Source: Candidatus Bipolaricaulota bacterium (GTDB lineage Bacteria; Bipolaricaulota; Bipolaricaulia; Bipolaricaulales; Bipolaricaulaceae). From it: a stretch of DNA of 64,000 bases. The notes below the pieces were generated by a model. The model was not told where the DNA came from. It ran no database searches and saw only the letters and a program-made list of their open reading frames with translations. Each line of letters starts with the position of its first letter. Position 1 is the stretch's first letter. A program made the position numbers and the translations under genes. The stretch covers positions 354,689-418,688 of the forward strand of contig JALHJZ010000001.1 of assembly GCA_022838705.1 (NCBI GenBank), in the 5' to 3' direction. Positions 46,423-54,889 of the stretch are shown here, in pieces.

Positions 46423-47649
46423 ATGAACCCGTTGTACGCGGAGCGTATGAAAACGGCGCGCCGGTCGGTGATCCGGGAGCTCCTCAAGCTCACGGAGCAG
46501 CCGAATATCATCTCGTTCGCGGGTGGGCTCCCCGACCCGGACACGTTCCCGCGGGAGTTCCTCGCCCAGGTGGCCGCGGATGAGATCCGGAACAACCCAG
46601 GCAAGACCCTCCAGTACACGACCACGGAGGGCAAGCTCCCCCTCCGGGAGCCCCTGTCGCGATGGTTTGCGGAAGACGGGATGCGATTTTCTCCTGACCA
46701 GATCCTCATCACGAGCGCGTCGCAGCAAGGGCTGGACCTCGTCGCCAAGGTGTTCCTCGATCCAGGGGATGTGGTGTTGGTTGAGCTCCCCACCTACATC
46801 GGGGCGATCCAGGCGTTCGAGGCGATGCAGGCGAGGCTCGTCGGGGTGGAGCTGGAGGATGACGGGATGGACCTCGACCGTCTCTCCGCCGCGATCGCTG
46901 CCGCCCGGCGGGCTGGGCAGACCCCGAAGCTCATCTACGTTGTCCCCGATTTCCAAAACCCATCGGGGGTCACGTGGTCCGAGGAGAAGCGGCGCGGGCT
47001 GGTGGAGATCGCGAGCCGGGAGGACCTCGTGATCGTCGAGGACATGCCGTACCGCAAGCTCCGCTTCACGGGGGAGCCCGTGCCGTCTGTAGCATCGCTG
47101 GACCCTGAGGGGCGGGTGGTCGTGCTGTTCACGTTCTCCAAGGTCCTCGCCGCTGGCCTGCGGCTGGGGGCGCTGGCCGGGCCGCGGGAGATCTTGGAGA
47201 AGGTGGTGACGATGAAACAGGCCACCGACCTCTGTACCTCGTCCCTCACCCAGCGGCTCGCCGTCCGGTTCTTCCAGGACTACGACGTGGAGGGCCACAT
47301 GCGCACGATCCGCGATCACTACCGGATGAAGTGCCACGCGATGCTCCGCGCCCTCGACCGCTACATGCCCCGCCGCGAGGGGATCTCATGGACGAAGCCC
47401 GAGGGGGGCCTGTTTCTGTGGGCGCGGTTCCCGGAGCAGTTGGACACGGAGCGGATGCTCCCCCGTGCCCTCGACCACAAGGTGGCGTACGTGATCGGGG
47501 CCCCGTTCTTCGTGGACGGCACGGGCCACAACACGATGCGCCTCTCGTTCTCCAGCGCCACGACGGAGCAGCTCGAGGAAGGGGTTCGCCGCCTCGGGCA
47601 GGTGGTGGAGGAGGAACTGGCGAGCCTTCGCTCGTCGCAGCGAGCGTAG
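46423..47649 (+). CDS. PLP-dependent aminotransferase (2-aminoadipate/LysN-like, MocR-type fold)
   Basis: 408 aa. Fold type I. IISFAGGLPDPDTFPREFLA near residue 28 is characteristic of the KAT II/LysN/ArAT group. LQYTTTEGKLPLREPLSRWF near 63, LITSASQQGLDLVAKVFLDP near 92, YVVPDFQNPSGVTWSEEKRR near 175, VEDMPYRKLRF near 205, and the PLP-lysine in VVLFTFSKVLAAGLRLGAL near 240 are present. The frame extends upstream only within the PAP2 gene; the ATG at 46423 follows GAAGGAGGG at good spacing. The substrate could be 2-aminoadipate, an aromatic or a branched-chain amino acid. A terminator hairpin follows the stop. Confidence 0.9.
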   Translation: MNPLYAERMKTARRSVIRELLKLTEQPNIISFAGGLPDPDTFPREFLAQVAADEIRNNPGKTLQYTTTEGKLPLREPLSRWFAEDGMRFSPDQILITSASQQGLDLVAKVFLDPGDVVLVELPTYIGAIQAFEAMQARLVGVELEDDGMDLDRLSAAIAAARRAGQTPKLIYVVPDFQNPSGVTWSEEKRRGLVEIASREDLVIVEDMPYRKLRFTGEPVPSVASLDPEGRVVVLFTFSKVLAAGLRLGALAGPREILEKVVTMKQATDLCTSSLTQRLAVRFFQDYDVEGHMRTIRDHYRMKCHAMLRALDRYMPRREGISWTKPEGGLFLWARFPEQLDTERMLPRALDHKVAYVIGAPFFVDGTGHNTMRLSFSSATTEQLEEGVRRLGQVVEEELASLRSSQRA

Positions 47650-47660
47650 GGGAGCGCACC

Positions 47661-47678
47661 CGCGGGACGAAGCCCGCG
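47661..47678. terminator. Terminator hairpin between the aminotransferase and DUF488 genes
   Basis: CGCGGG and CCCGCG form a perfect 6-bp stem with an ACGAAG loop, between convergent stops. Confidence 0.6.
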
Positions 47679-48110
47679 TCAGGGAGACTTCGGATCTCCC
47701 GCTTCACCCGGCCGAAACGGCCGCGGGTCCACGGGTGCGCCGAACTCCTCTTTGGCGATCTGCAGCAAGAGGTGGCGGTGGCACGGCTTGTCCTCGCCCT
47801 CGTAGCAGATGAGGAAGATATCGCGGGTCGTGGCGCGTTCCGCTAGCTCCTTGAGGCGCGCCAGGGCGCGGGGGTTCGCGCGGATCTGGGCGCGGAACCG
47901 CCGTTCGTAGTCGCTCTTCTCCCACGCGTAGTGGATCGCGCTCGGGTAGCCGCAGCCGGGGACGAACCCCGCCTTGAGCTCGCTGAACTCGTGGAAGAGC
48001 TCCTCCGCGGGGGCCAGGTCATCGTTCCCGCGGCCACGCATCACGAGCACCGTTTCCGCGCCGGGGGGGAGTTTTCCCTTCATGCTGAGGTAGGTCTGCC
48101 TCAGCGCCAT
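47679..48110 (-). CDS. DUF488 family protein
   Basis: 143 aa. The family signature IFLICYEGEDKPCHRHLLLQ near residue 97 is present, with a Cys-x-E and a Cys-His-Arg. SMKGKLPPGAETVLVMRGRG and PSAIHYAWEKSDYERRFRAQ are other conserved parts. The function is unknown; some relatives have been proposed as DNA glycosylase-like or as nuclease-associated. ATG at 48110 is taken as start; the ATG at 48083 is possible. It lies 39 bases downstream of the ABC ATPase gene on the same strand. Confidence 0.85.
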   Translation of the reverse strand: MALRQTYLSMKGKLPPGAETVLVMRGRGNDDLAPAEELFHEFSELKAGFVPGCGYPSAIHYAWEKSDYERRFRAQIRANPRALARLKELAERATTRDIFLICYEGEDKPCHRHLLLQIAKEEFGAPVDPRPFRPGEAGDPKSP

Positions 48111-48149
48111 GTCCTCAACCTCGCTGGCCCGGGCTCCTCTGGTTCCTCG

Positions 48150-49253
48150 TCAGGCGATCGCCCGTTCGGTTTCCTTATCGAAGATGTGCAGCCGCTCCAT
48201 CATCGCCACGAACGTGAGGTCCTGGCCAGGCTCGATCTCCAGCCGGGGGTCGAGCTTGGCCACGATCTCATCGCCCGCGACGTCGGCGTAGATGATCTGT
48301 TCGTCACCAAGGGGCTCCCGGACCCGCACCTTGCCCGAGAACGTCCGGCCGGCCGTCTCCCCGTGCACCATCTCCGGGGTGCGGATGTCCTCCGGGCGGA
48401 TGCCGAACACCACGTCCCGGCCCACGGAGGCCCGCAGCCCATCCGACGCCCTCTCCTCCGGGACGAGGAGCTTGAACCCCTTGCCCTGGACGTAGAGGCG
48501 CCCGTCCTCGGAGATGAGGCGCGCCTCGAGGAAGTTCATCGCTGGGGAGCCGATGAACCCTGCGACGAACATGTTCGCTGGGCGATCGTAGATCGTCTGC
48601 GGTTTGTCGTACTGCATGACGACGCCGTCCTTCATCACCGCCACCCGCTGCCCCAGGGTCATCGCCTCGACCTGGTCGTGGGTCACGTACACGGTGGTCG
48701 TCTTGAGGCGGAGGTGGAGCTCGGCGAGCTCGGCCCGCATCCGCACGCGCAGTTTGGCATCGAGGTTGGACAGGGGCTCATCGAACAGGAACACCTTGGG
48801 GTCGCGGACGATCGCCCGCCCGAGGGCGACCCGTTGCCGTTGCCCTCCCGACAGTTCGCGCGGCTTGGCCTTGAGCTTCTCCTTGATCCCGAGGAGTTCC
48901 GCTGCGGAGTGGACCCGCCGCTCGATCTCCTTCTTCGGGACCTTGCGGAGCTTGAGCCCGAACGCCATGTTGTTGTACACGTCCATGTGGGGGTAGAGAG
49001 CGTAGTTCTGGAACACCATCGCGATGTCGCGGTCCTTGGGGGGGACATCGTTCACGCGCCGCTCGCCGATGTAGATGTCCCCCGCCGTGATGTCCTCCAG
49101 GCCCGCCACCATGCGCAGGCTCGTCGTCTTCCCGCAGCCGGAGGGCCCGACGAGGACGACGAACTCGCCGTCGTGGACCTCGAGGGTCACCCGATCCACC
49201 GCCGTGAAGTTCCCGAACTTCTTCGTGACCTCGTTCAGCCGAACCTCAGCCAT
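48150..49253 (-). CDS. Sugar-type ABC transporter ATP-binding protein (UgpC/MalK family)
   Basis: 367 aa. Walker A VLVGPSGCGKTTSLRMVAGL near residue 32, signature RELSGGQRQRVALGRAIVRD near 132, Walker B VFLFDEPLSNLDAKLR near 152 and the switch YVTHDQVEAMTLGQR near 187. Residues about 235-367 form the TOBE-type regulatory domain (NFLEARLISEDGRLYV, VVFGIRPEDIRTPEM). The family usually serves several carbohydrate importers as a shared ATPase, and no permease or binding protein is adjacent here, which fits that. ATG at 49253 follows GAAGGAGGGCAGGG. Confidence 0.92.
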   Translation of the reverse strand: MAEVRLNEVTKKFGNFTAVDRVTLEVHDGEFVVLVGPSGCGKTTSLRMVAGLEDITAGDIYIGERRVNDVPPKDRDIAMVFQNYALYPHMDVYNNMAFGLKLRKVPKKEIERRVHSAAELLGIKEKLKAKPRELSGGQRQRVALGRAIVRDPKVFLFDEPLSNLDAKLRVRMRAELAELHLRLKTTTVYVTHDQVEAMTLGQRVAVMKDGVVMQYDKPQTIYDRPANMFVAGFIGSPAMNFLEARLISEDGRLYVQGKGFKLLVPEERASDGLRASVGRDVVFGIRPEDIRTPEMVHGETAGRTFSGKVRVREPLGDEQIIYADVAGDEIVAKLDPRLEIEPGQDLTFVAMMERLHIFDKETERAIA

Positions 49254-49268
49254 CCCTGCCCTCCTTCA

Positions 49269-49286
49269 CGCGCCGCTTTTGGCGCG
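49269..49286 (-). terminator. Hairpin between the MoaD-like and ABC ATPase genes
   Basis: CGCGCC and GGCGCG with a 6-base loop (GCTTTT on plus, AAAAGC on minus), 45-60 bases past the MoaD-like stop. It may end that transcript or sit in the leader of the ATPase gene. Confidence 0.5.
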
Positions 49287-49329
49287 GACTGCGTCCAGCA
49301 TAGCCATCCCCTGCCTGCGGCGCAACGTG

Positions 49330-49608
49330 TCATCCCCCGCTCAGGGGGGGGAAGAAGGTCACCACGTCGCCCGGGGAGAGGGGCGTCGCGAGGCCCTGAT
49401 CGTGGACCACGTTCCGGCCGTTCACGAACACGTGGAGGTGGTCGCGGAGAGCATCGCCGGAGAAGAGGAGCGCCCCGAGCGAGGGCTCGCGTTCGGCCAG
49501 GGCGCGGAGGGCCTCGCCACACGTCGCCCCGCGCGGGAGGTCGAGCTCGATCTGGTCCGCCCCCGCTGCGGCGCGGAACTCCCCGAATAGCTTCACGGTG
49601 ACCGTCAC
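49330..49608 (-). CDS. MoaD/ThiS-like ubiquitin-fold sulfur carrier
   Basis: 92 aa. The beta-grasp protein ends in the diglycine needed for thiocarboxylation (FFPPLSGG). Core strands are visible: TVKLFGEFRAAAGADQIELD at the N-terminus and VFVNGRNVVHDQGLATPLSP near residue 60, followed by GDVVTFFPP. MoaD (molybdopterin synthase small subunit) is more likely than ThiS because of the length and the PLSGG end, but a role in tungsten cofactor or tRNA thiolation is possible. GTG at 49608 follows a TATACT box by 6 bases. Neither moaE nor thiazole genes are nearby. rarA lies directly upstream. Confidence 0.85.
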   Translation of the reverse strand: MTVTVKLFGEFRAAAGADQIELDLPRGATCGEALRALAEREPSLGALLFSGDALRDHLHVFVNGRNVVHDQGLATPLSPGDVVTFFPPLSGG

Positions 49609-49614
49609 GCCCCG

Positions 49615-49643
49615 AGTATAAACGGTCCTACGGGCGGGTCCGA
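49615..49643 (-). promoter_or_regulatory. Leaderless-type promoter of the MoaD-like gene
   Basis: On the minus strand: TCGGAC (49643-49638), 17-base spacer, TATACT (49620-49615), then 6 bases to the GTG. It overlaps the end of rarA. Confidence 0.55.
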
Positions 49644-50926
49644 CCGCGGATGAGCGCCCGCAGTGCCTGAAGCCGCTTCGAGATCCGGCCCTCCCATCCC
49701 ACGTCCTTCGGGCGGTAGTACTCCCGGTCGCGCAGGCCCTCGGGGAGGCTCGGCATCGCCGCCACCCCCTGCGGCTCATCATGGGCGTAGCGGTACTCCT
49801 TCCCGTAGCCCACGTCCTTCATCGTCTCCGTGACCGGGTTGCGGAGGTGGAGGGGCACCGGCTCGTTGATCGTCTCCTCAACGTCGCGCTTCACCTCATG
49901 ATGGGCGAGGTAGAGGGCGTTCGACTTCGGGGCCAGGGCGAGGTAGGCCGCCGCCTGGACGAGGGCCAGGGCGCACTCCGGCATTCCCACCTGCTCCACG
50001 GCCTGCGCTGCCGCCACGGTGAGGGGCAGCGCATTGGGATCCGCGAGCCCCACGTCCTCGCTCGCCATCCGCACCAGGCGCCGGGCGACGTAGCGCGGGT
50101 CCTCCCCGCTCTCCAGCATCCGCACCAGCCAGTAGAGGGCCGCGTCCACGTCGGAGTTCCGCACCGACTTGTGGAGGGCGGAGATCAGGTTGTAGTGCTC
50201 CTCCCCCGCCCGGTCGTAGCGGGGGGCCTTCTTCCCCACCGCCTCCGCCACCGCGGTGAGCGGGAGCTCCCCTTCCCCGAGCGCCGCCACCGCCGTTTCG
50301 AGCGCGGTGAGGAGCCGGCGTGCGTCGCCGTCGGCATGGCGGATGAGGAACTCGCCGGCCGCGGGCTCAAGCGAGACCCGACCGCCGTAGCCCCGCTCGT
50401 CGGCCAGTGCCCGTGCCAGAAGGACGCGCAGCTCGTCCGCGGACAGGGGCTCGAACAGGAACAGCTGGGCCCGGGAGAGGAGGGCGGACCGGAGGGCGAA
50501 CGATGGGTTCTCGGTCGTGGCTCCGATGAACAGGATCGCCCCTTCCTCGAGGAACGGGAGGAGCACATCCTGCTGGGCGCGGTTCCAGCGATGAACCTCG
50601 TCCAGGAACAAAAGGTCCCTCTGCCCGGCGCGCCGCCACATGTCACGGGAGGAGAGGAGGGCCTCGCGGACCTCACTCACGGTGGCCAACGCCGCCGAGC
50701 GTTGGATGAACCGGGCCCCCCAGTGCGTGGCGATGAGCCGGCCGACCGTGGTCTTCCCCGTGCCCGGCGGCCCCCAGAACACGAGCGGGACGGCCACGCC
50801 CTCCTCGAGGAGGGCCCGCAAGGGCCCCCTCTCCCCGAGGAGGTGCCGCTGCCCCACCACCTCCCCCAGGTCGCGCGGCCGCAGCCGCTCCGCCAGGGGC
50901 GCCCGACCTTGCCACAGGCCTTCCAT
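49628..50926 (-). CDS. rarA: Replication-associated recombination protein A (RarA/MgsA)
   Basis: 432 aa. AAA+ ATPase of the clamp-loader group that acts at stalled replication forks. Motifs: ERLRPRDLGEVVGQRHLLGE at residue 15, Walker A LVFWGPPGTGKTTVGRLIAT near 50, DLLFLDEVHRWNRAQQDVLL near 100 as Walker B, FIGATTENPSFALRSALLSR near 130 as sensor 1, and HADGDARRLLTALE near 195 as sensor 2. The C-terminal tetramerisation half begins about 245 (ISALHKSVRNSDVDAALYWL). The ATG lies 8 bases after a TACAAT box. The MoaD-like gene follows. Confidence 0.94.
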   Translation of the reverse strand: MEGLWQGRAPLAERLRPRDLGEVVGQRHLLGERGPLRALLEEGVAVPLVFWGPPGTGKTTVGRLIATHWGARFIQRSAALATVSEVREALLSSRDMWRRAGQRDLLFLDEVHRWNRAQQDVLLPFLEEGAILFIGATTENPSFALRSALLSRAQLFLFEPLSADELRVLLARALADERGYGGRVSLEPAAGEFLIRHADGDARRLLTALETAVAALGEGELPLTAVAEAVGKKAPRYDRAGEEHYNLISALHKSVRNSDVDAALYWLVRMLESGEDPRYVARRLVRMASEDVGLADPNALPLTVAAAQAVEQVGMPECALALVQAAAYLALAPKSNALYLAHHEVKRDVEETINEPVPLHLRNPVTETMKDVGYGKEYRYAHDEPQGVAAMPSLPEGLRDREYYRPKDVGWEGRISKRLQALRALIRGRTRP

Positions 50927-50934
50927 TCAGGCCC

Positions 50935-50940
50935 ATTGTA
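50935..50940 (-). promoter_or_regulatory. -10 box of rarA, leaderless type
   Basis: TACAAT on the minus strand, 8 bases before the ATG at 50926. No convincing -35 is seen. It is immediately followed, on the other strand, by the tRNA promoter. Confidence 0.5.
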
Positions 50941-50945
50941 GCACC

Positions 50946-50975
50946 TTGACGGAGCTGGCCCATCGCCCGTACCAT
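50946..50975 (+). promoter_or_regulatory. Promoter of the tRNA-Lys/tRNA-Glu cluster
   Basis: TTGACG at 50946-50951, 18-base spacer, TACCAT at 50970-50975, about 57 bases upstream of the first tRNA. Confidence 0.6.
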
Positions 50976-51031
50976 ACCGTCGCCAATCACCCCAGGTCAG
51001 CGTGGAGGTCGTTCCGTGGACTGGGGGCAGG

Positions 51032-51104
51032 GGGTCGTTAGCTCAGCCGGTAGAGCAGCGGACTCTTAATCCGCGGGCCGGGGGTTCGAATCCTCCACGA
51101 CCCA
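51032..51104 (+). tRNA. tRNA-Lys (anticodon CTT)
   Basis: Acceptor stem GGGTCGT pairs with ACGACCC (51097-51103), discriminator A at 51104. The D arm GCTCAGCCGGTAGAGC, anticodon loop CTCTTAA on a GCGGA/TCCGC stem, and the T loop GGTTCGAAT are normal. The 3' CCA is not encoded (CCC follows). It is almost identical to the second tRNA-Lys in the acceptor and D arms. Confidence 0.95.
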
Positions 51105-51168
51105 CCCGATAGCGAGTTACGCCGTCGCATCCACTCCCGGGAAGTCCGCGACGTGCGGCGGGGGCAGG

Positions 51169-51241
51169 GGGTCGTTAGCTCAGTCGGTAGAGCACCGGCC
51201 TTTTAAGCCGGGAGTCGCAGGTTCGAATCCTGCACGACCCA
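51169..51241 (+). tRNA. tRNA-Lys (anticodon TTT)
   Basis: Acceptor GGGTCGT/ACGACCC, discriminator A at 51241, D arm GCTCAGTCGGTAGAGC, anticodon loop CTTTTAA on a CCGGC/GCCGG stem, T loop GTTCGAAT. The 3' CCA is not encoded. It lies 64 bases after the CTT isoacceptor in the same orientation, so the two cover both lysine codons. Confidence 0.95.
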
Positions 51242-51304
51242 CAACGGCCGTGAGGGCCGGCTTGGCGGGGGAGGGCCGGACCGATAGACTTACCGCAAGC
51301 GCCT

Positions 51305-51380
51305 GTCCCCGTCGTCCAGTGGCCTAGGATACCGGGCTTTCAATCCGGAAACGGGGGTTCGAATCCCCCCGGGGACACCA
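51305..51380 (+). tRNA. tRNA-Glu (anticodon TTC)
   Basis: Acceptor GTCCCCG pairs with CGGGGAC (51370-51376), discriminator A, and the 3' CCA is encoded at 51378-51380, unlike the two tRNA-Lys genes. Anticodon loop CTTTCAA on a CCGGG-type stem, T arm CGGGGGTTCGAATCCCCC. The D arm GTCCAGTGGCCTAGGAT is typical of tRNA-Glu. Confidence 0.95.
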
Positions 51381-51401
51381 CCGCGCCCCCGCCGCAGCCC
51401 G

Positions 51402-54098
51402 CTACGGCGAGGGCGAGCCCTGGAGGAGCTGGGCGAGGACCACCCCGTCCTGTGTGCGGTGCTCGATCTTGAACCCCCGATGTTGGAAGATCGCGATCAT
51501 CCGCACGTTGTCCGGCGTTGTCTCCGCTGTCACCACCTGCACGCCCCAGGTGCGGGCGATCTCCAGGCAGTAGTCGGTCAGTAGCCCCCCCAGCCCCTGG
51601 TTCTGCCACGGGTCGGCCACGAACACCGCATACTCGGCGGTGGTGGGGTCCGGGCCCACGACGAGCCGTCCCACCCCGACGATCCTCTTCCTCCCCCCAT
51701 CCTCGATCTCGGCCACGATCGCCATCTCCCGATCGTAGTCGATGAAGCAGAACGGGATCGCCATCTGGTGCGTGGACTCCTTGAACAGGTACCGGAACCG
51801 GAACCGGATTGATTCCCGCGACGAGACGGCGAGCATCTCGTGCCAGAGGGGTTCATCCTCGGGGCGGATCGGCCGCAGGAGGACCTTGGTCCCGTTGCGA
51901 AGGGAGGCCTGGCGGGTGTAGCCCTCGGGGTAGGGGCGGATCGCGAGGTGGGAATAAGGGCGGGGCGGGTTCTTGAGCGCCTCCTGGTCCACAACAATCC
52001 GTGCGTCCACGGCCACCACCTCATCGGACGAGGCGACGAGGGGGTTGATGTCGAGCTCCTTGATCTCCGGGTAGTCGGCGATGAGGTACGAGACGCGCAT
52101 GATCGTCTCTATGAGGAGATCGATGTCCGCGCCGGGCCGGCCGCGGTACCCCTCGATGAGGGGCCAGCTCTGGAGCGACTCCAGCCGCCGTCGGGTGAGA
52201 CGTTCGTTCAAGGGGGGGAGCGCCAGCGCTGTGTCCTTGTACACCTCAGCGGCGATGCCCCCCATCCCCATCATGAGCACGGCCCCGAACGTGGGATCCT
52301 TCTTCGCCCCCACGAGGAGCTCGAACCCCCGGGAGGTATCGATCATCCGCTGAACGGTGACCCCCTCCAGGCGCGCCTCAGGCCGGCGTGCGCGCACCGC
52401 ATCCAGTATCCGCGCGAACGACGCGCGCACCTCGTCGTCGGAGTGAAGCCCCAACGCCACCCCCCCGACGTCGGTCTTGTGGGTGATGTCCGGGGACAGG
52501 ATCTTCAGCACGACCGGGTAGCCAGTCTTGTTCGCCGCGGCCACCGCCTCGTCCGCGGTGCGGGCGATGAGGGGCCGCACCACCGGGATCCCGTAGGCCG
52601 CCAGGACCTCCTTCGAGTCCGCCTCGGACAGGATCTCCGCCTTCCTGAGGAGGGGGACGACCTGGGTGCGGATCGTTGCCTGGTCGAGGGGGAACCGGAC
52701 CGGGATCTCCCGCGGGGTCTCGTAGAGGAGCTCCAGGTTCCGCGCGTAGTCCACGAGGTGCATGAACGCCTCCACCGCCTGGTCGGGGGTGGCGTAGGTG
52801 GGGACGCCAGCCCGATTGAAGAGCTCCACGCCCTCGCGCATGAGCCGTCCCCCCATCCACGCCGCGAGGACCGGCTTGGGGGACTTCGTCGCGATCGCGC
52901 TCACCTCGCGGGCGGTGGTGGTGGGATCGGTCACCGCCTGCGGGGCGAGGATCGCGATCACCGCATCCACGTTCGGGTCAGCGAGGAGGATCTCCAGCGC
53001 CGCCGCATACCGCTCCGGCGGGGCGTCCCCCAGCACGTCCACCGGGTTCCCATGGGACCAGAACCGGGGGAGGAGCTCGTTCAGCTTGGCGAGCGTCTCC
53101 GCGGCGAGGGGGGCGAGGGTCCCCCCCCGGGCGATGAGGGCGTCGGTGGCCATCACCCCCGGCCCCCCGGCGTTGGTGAGGATCGCCAGCCGCGACCCAC
53201 TGGGCGGGCGGATCCGCGCCAGGAGCTCGGCGGAGTCGAACAGGTCCCCGATCTCGTACACGCGGACCATCCCCGCCCGCCGGAACGCGGCGTCGTACAC
53301 CGCGTCTTCCCCGGCCATCGCCCCGGTGTGGGAGCTCGCCGCCTTCGCCGACTCGGCGAACCGGCCCGCCTTGTACACGAGGATCGGCTTCGAGCGCGCG
53401 AACGCTCGCGATGCGGACATGAACCTGCGTGCCTCGGTCACGGATTCGATGTAGAGGAGGATCGAACGCGTCCGCTCGTCTTCCCCGAAGTAGTCAATCA
53501 GGTCGCCGAAGTCCACGTCGATCATGTTCCCCACCGACACGAAGTAGGAGAACCCGATCCCTTCCTCCACCGCCCAGTCGAGGATCGAGGTGCACAGCGC
53601 CCCTGATTGCGAGATGAACGCCACGTTCCCGTCTGCGGGATGTCCCGCCGCGAACGTCGCGTTCATCCCGATGCGGGGGACGATGATCCCGAGGCAGTTG
53701 GGCCCGATGATCCTCATCCCCTCGAACTCGGCGGCGGCGGCCTTCACCTCGGCCTCCAGCGCCTTCCCCTCCGCCCCCGTCTCGCGGAACCCGGCGGAGA
53801 GGATGACGAGCCCGCGGATCCCCTGCGCCCCGCAATCCCGCACCAGGCCTGGCACCGTGGTCGCGGGGGTGCAGATCACGGCGAGGTCCGGCGTGCGCGG
53901 CAGCGCGGCGACGTCGGGGTAGCTCTGGATGCCCTGGACCGACTCCCGCTTCGGGTTCACGGGGTACACGACGCCGTTGAAGGAAGCGTTGATCATGTTA
54001 CGCAGAACGCTATGGCCCACCGTGCCCGGGTTGCTGCTCGCCCCGATCACGGCCACCCGGTGGGGGTTGAAGATCTTGTCGAGATTGCGAATGCTCAC
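51402..54098 (-). CDS. NDP-forming acyl-CoA synthetase fused to a GNAT acetyltransferase domain
   Basis: 898 aa. Residues 1-460 form the CoA-binding and succinyl-CoA ligase-like part: VAVIGASSNPGTVGHSVLRN at the N-terminus, IIGPNCLGIIVPRIGMNATF near 130, and SSHTGAMAGEDAVYDAAFRR near 250 with the phospho-histidine. Residues about 490-700 are the ATP-grasp domain (SEADSKEVLAAYGIPVVRPL, YPVVLKILSPDITHKTDVGG). Residues about 730-898 are a GNAT domain (YAVFVADPWQNQGLGGLLTD). The same layout is found in the protein acetyltransferase Pat/PatZ, where the synthetase part is inactive. Here the catalytic His is kept, so ADP-forming acyl-CoA synthesis remains possible. GTG at 54098 follows GGAGGT; an ATG 12 codons upstream-type alternative lies at about 54113. 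Confidence 0.92.
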   Translation of the reverse strand: MSIRNLDKIFNPHRVAVIGASSNPGTVGHSVLRNMINASFNGVVYPVNPKRESVQGIQSYPDVAALPRTPDLAVICTPATTVPGLVRDCGAQGIRGLVILSAGFRETGAEGKALEAEVKAAAAEFEGMRIIGPNCLGIIVPRIGMNATFAAGHPADGNVAFISQSGALCTSILDWAVEEGIGFSYFVSVGNMIDVDFGDLIDYFGEDERTRSILLYIESVTEARRFMSASRAFARSKPILVYKAGRFAESAKAASSHTGAMAGEDAVYDAAFRRAGMVRVYEIGDLFDSAELLARIRPPSGSRLAILTNAGGPGVMATDALIARGGTLAPLAAETLAKLNELLPRFWSHGNPVDVLGDAPPERYAAALEILLADPNVDAVIAILAPQAVTDPTTTAREVSAIATKSPKPVLAAWMGGRLMREGVELFNRAGVPTYATPDQAVEAFMHLVDYARNLELLYETPREIPVRFPLDQATIRTQVVPLLRKAEILSEADSKEVLAAYGIPVVRPLIARTADEAVAAANKTGYPVVLKILSPDITHKTDVGGVALGLHSDDEVRASFARILDAVRARRPEARLEGVTVQRMIDTSRGFELLVGAKKDPTFGAVLMMGMGGIAAEVYKDTALALPPLNERLTRRRLESLQSWPLIEGYRGRPGADIDLLIETIMRVSYLIADYPEIKELDINPLVASSDEVVAVDARIVVDQEALKNPPRPYSHLAIRPYPEGYTRQASLRNGTKVLLRPIRPEDEPLWHEMLAVSSRESIRFRFRYLFKESTHQMAIPFCFIDYDREMAIVAEIEDGGRKRIVGVGRLVVGPDPTTAEYAVFVADPWQNQGLGGLLTDYCLEIARTWGVQVVTAETTPDNVRMIAIFQHRGFKIEHRTQDGVVLAQLLQGSPSP

Positions 54099-54145
54099 TG
54101 GCAATACCTCCATCCCCATTATAGGATGGGATCCTGCGGGGAGCC

Positions 54146-54841
54146 ATGAGCGATGACGACCGACTGAAGCGGGAAGCGGCTCAGAGGGCGGTGGAGCTCG
54201 TCCGGTCGGGGATGATCCTCGGCCTCGGGCACGGGACAACCGCCCACCACGCCCTGGTCAGGATCGGTGAGCTCCTCCGCTCCGGCGCGCTGCGGGACAT
54301 CGCTGGCGTCCCCTGCTCGACCCAGGTCGAGCGGGAGGCGCGCAAGCTGGGGATCCCCGTCACCACGCTCGATGAGCATCCCACCCTCGACCTCACGATC
54401 GATGGGGCGGACGAGGTGGATCCCCACCTGAACCTGATCAAGGGCGGTGGGGGGGCGCTCCTCCGGGAGAAGGTCGTCGCCCAGGCGAGTCGGCGGGAGG
54501 CGATCGTGGTGGACAAGGGGAAGCTCTCCCCCGCCCTCGGGACGCGGTCCCCGCTCCCGGTGGAGGTCATCCCGTTCGGGTGGGCCACGCACATCCCGTA
54601 CTTGGAGTCCCGCGGGGCCGCGGTCGCGCTGCGCCGTGCTCCCGAGGGGGAGCCGTTCCGAACCGACCAGGGGAACTTCATCCTCGATTGTTGGTTCGGG
54701 CCCATCCGCGACCCCCATGCCCTCGCCCGCGGGCTCGAGGCGCGGGCGGGGATCGTCGCCCATGGCCTGTTCCTTGGCCTCGCCACTGACCTCTTCGTGG
54801 CCGGTCCGGAGGGGGTACGCCACCTCCGGAGGGCTACCTGA
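54146..54841 (+). CDS. rpiA: Ribose-5-phosphate isomerase A
   Basis: 231 aa. Interconverts ribose-5-phosphate and ribulose-5-phosphate. [20 protein letters not shown] near residue 83 with the Asp pair, [20 protein letters not shown] with the catalytic Glu, [20 protein letters not shown], and the C-terminal GNFILDCWF are the family motifs. The phosphate loop reads [12 protein letters not shown], where the usual G-T-G-S-T is changed to G-H-G-T-T. ATG at 54146 is used, preceded by GGGGAG. It is divergent from the acyl-CoA synthetase and 48 bases upstream of prfA, which has its own promoter. Confidence 0.93.
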   Translation: MSDDDRLKREAAQRAVELVRSGMILGLGHGTTAHHALVRIGELLRSGALRDIAGVPCSTQVEREARKLGIPVTTLDEHPTLDLTIDGADEVDPHLNLIKGGGGALLREKVVAQASRREAIVVDKGKLSPALGTRSPLPVEVIPFGWATHIPYLESRGAAVALRRAPEGEPFRTDQGNFILDCWFGPIRDPHALARGLEARAGIVAHGLFLGLATDLFVAGPEGVRHLRRAT

Positions 54842-54877
54842 ATCGCTGTGCCGGGTGTCGGTTCCCCGGTTTTCGGC

Positions 54878-54883
54878 TACCCT
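54878..54883 (+). promoter_or_regulatory. -10 box of prfA, leaderless type
   Basis: TACCCT, then 6 bases (TCGCCC) to the GTG at 54890. Confidence 0.5.
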
Positions 54884-54889
54884 TCGCCC

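Noticed and set aside
51032..51401. Integration site of a prophage or island at the tRNA cluster
   Set aside because: No integrase gene, no repeat of a tRNA 3' end, and housekeeping genes on both sides.
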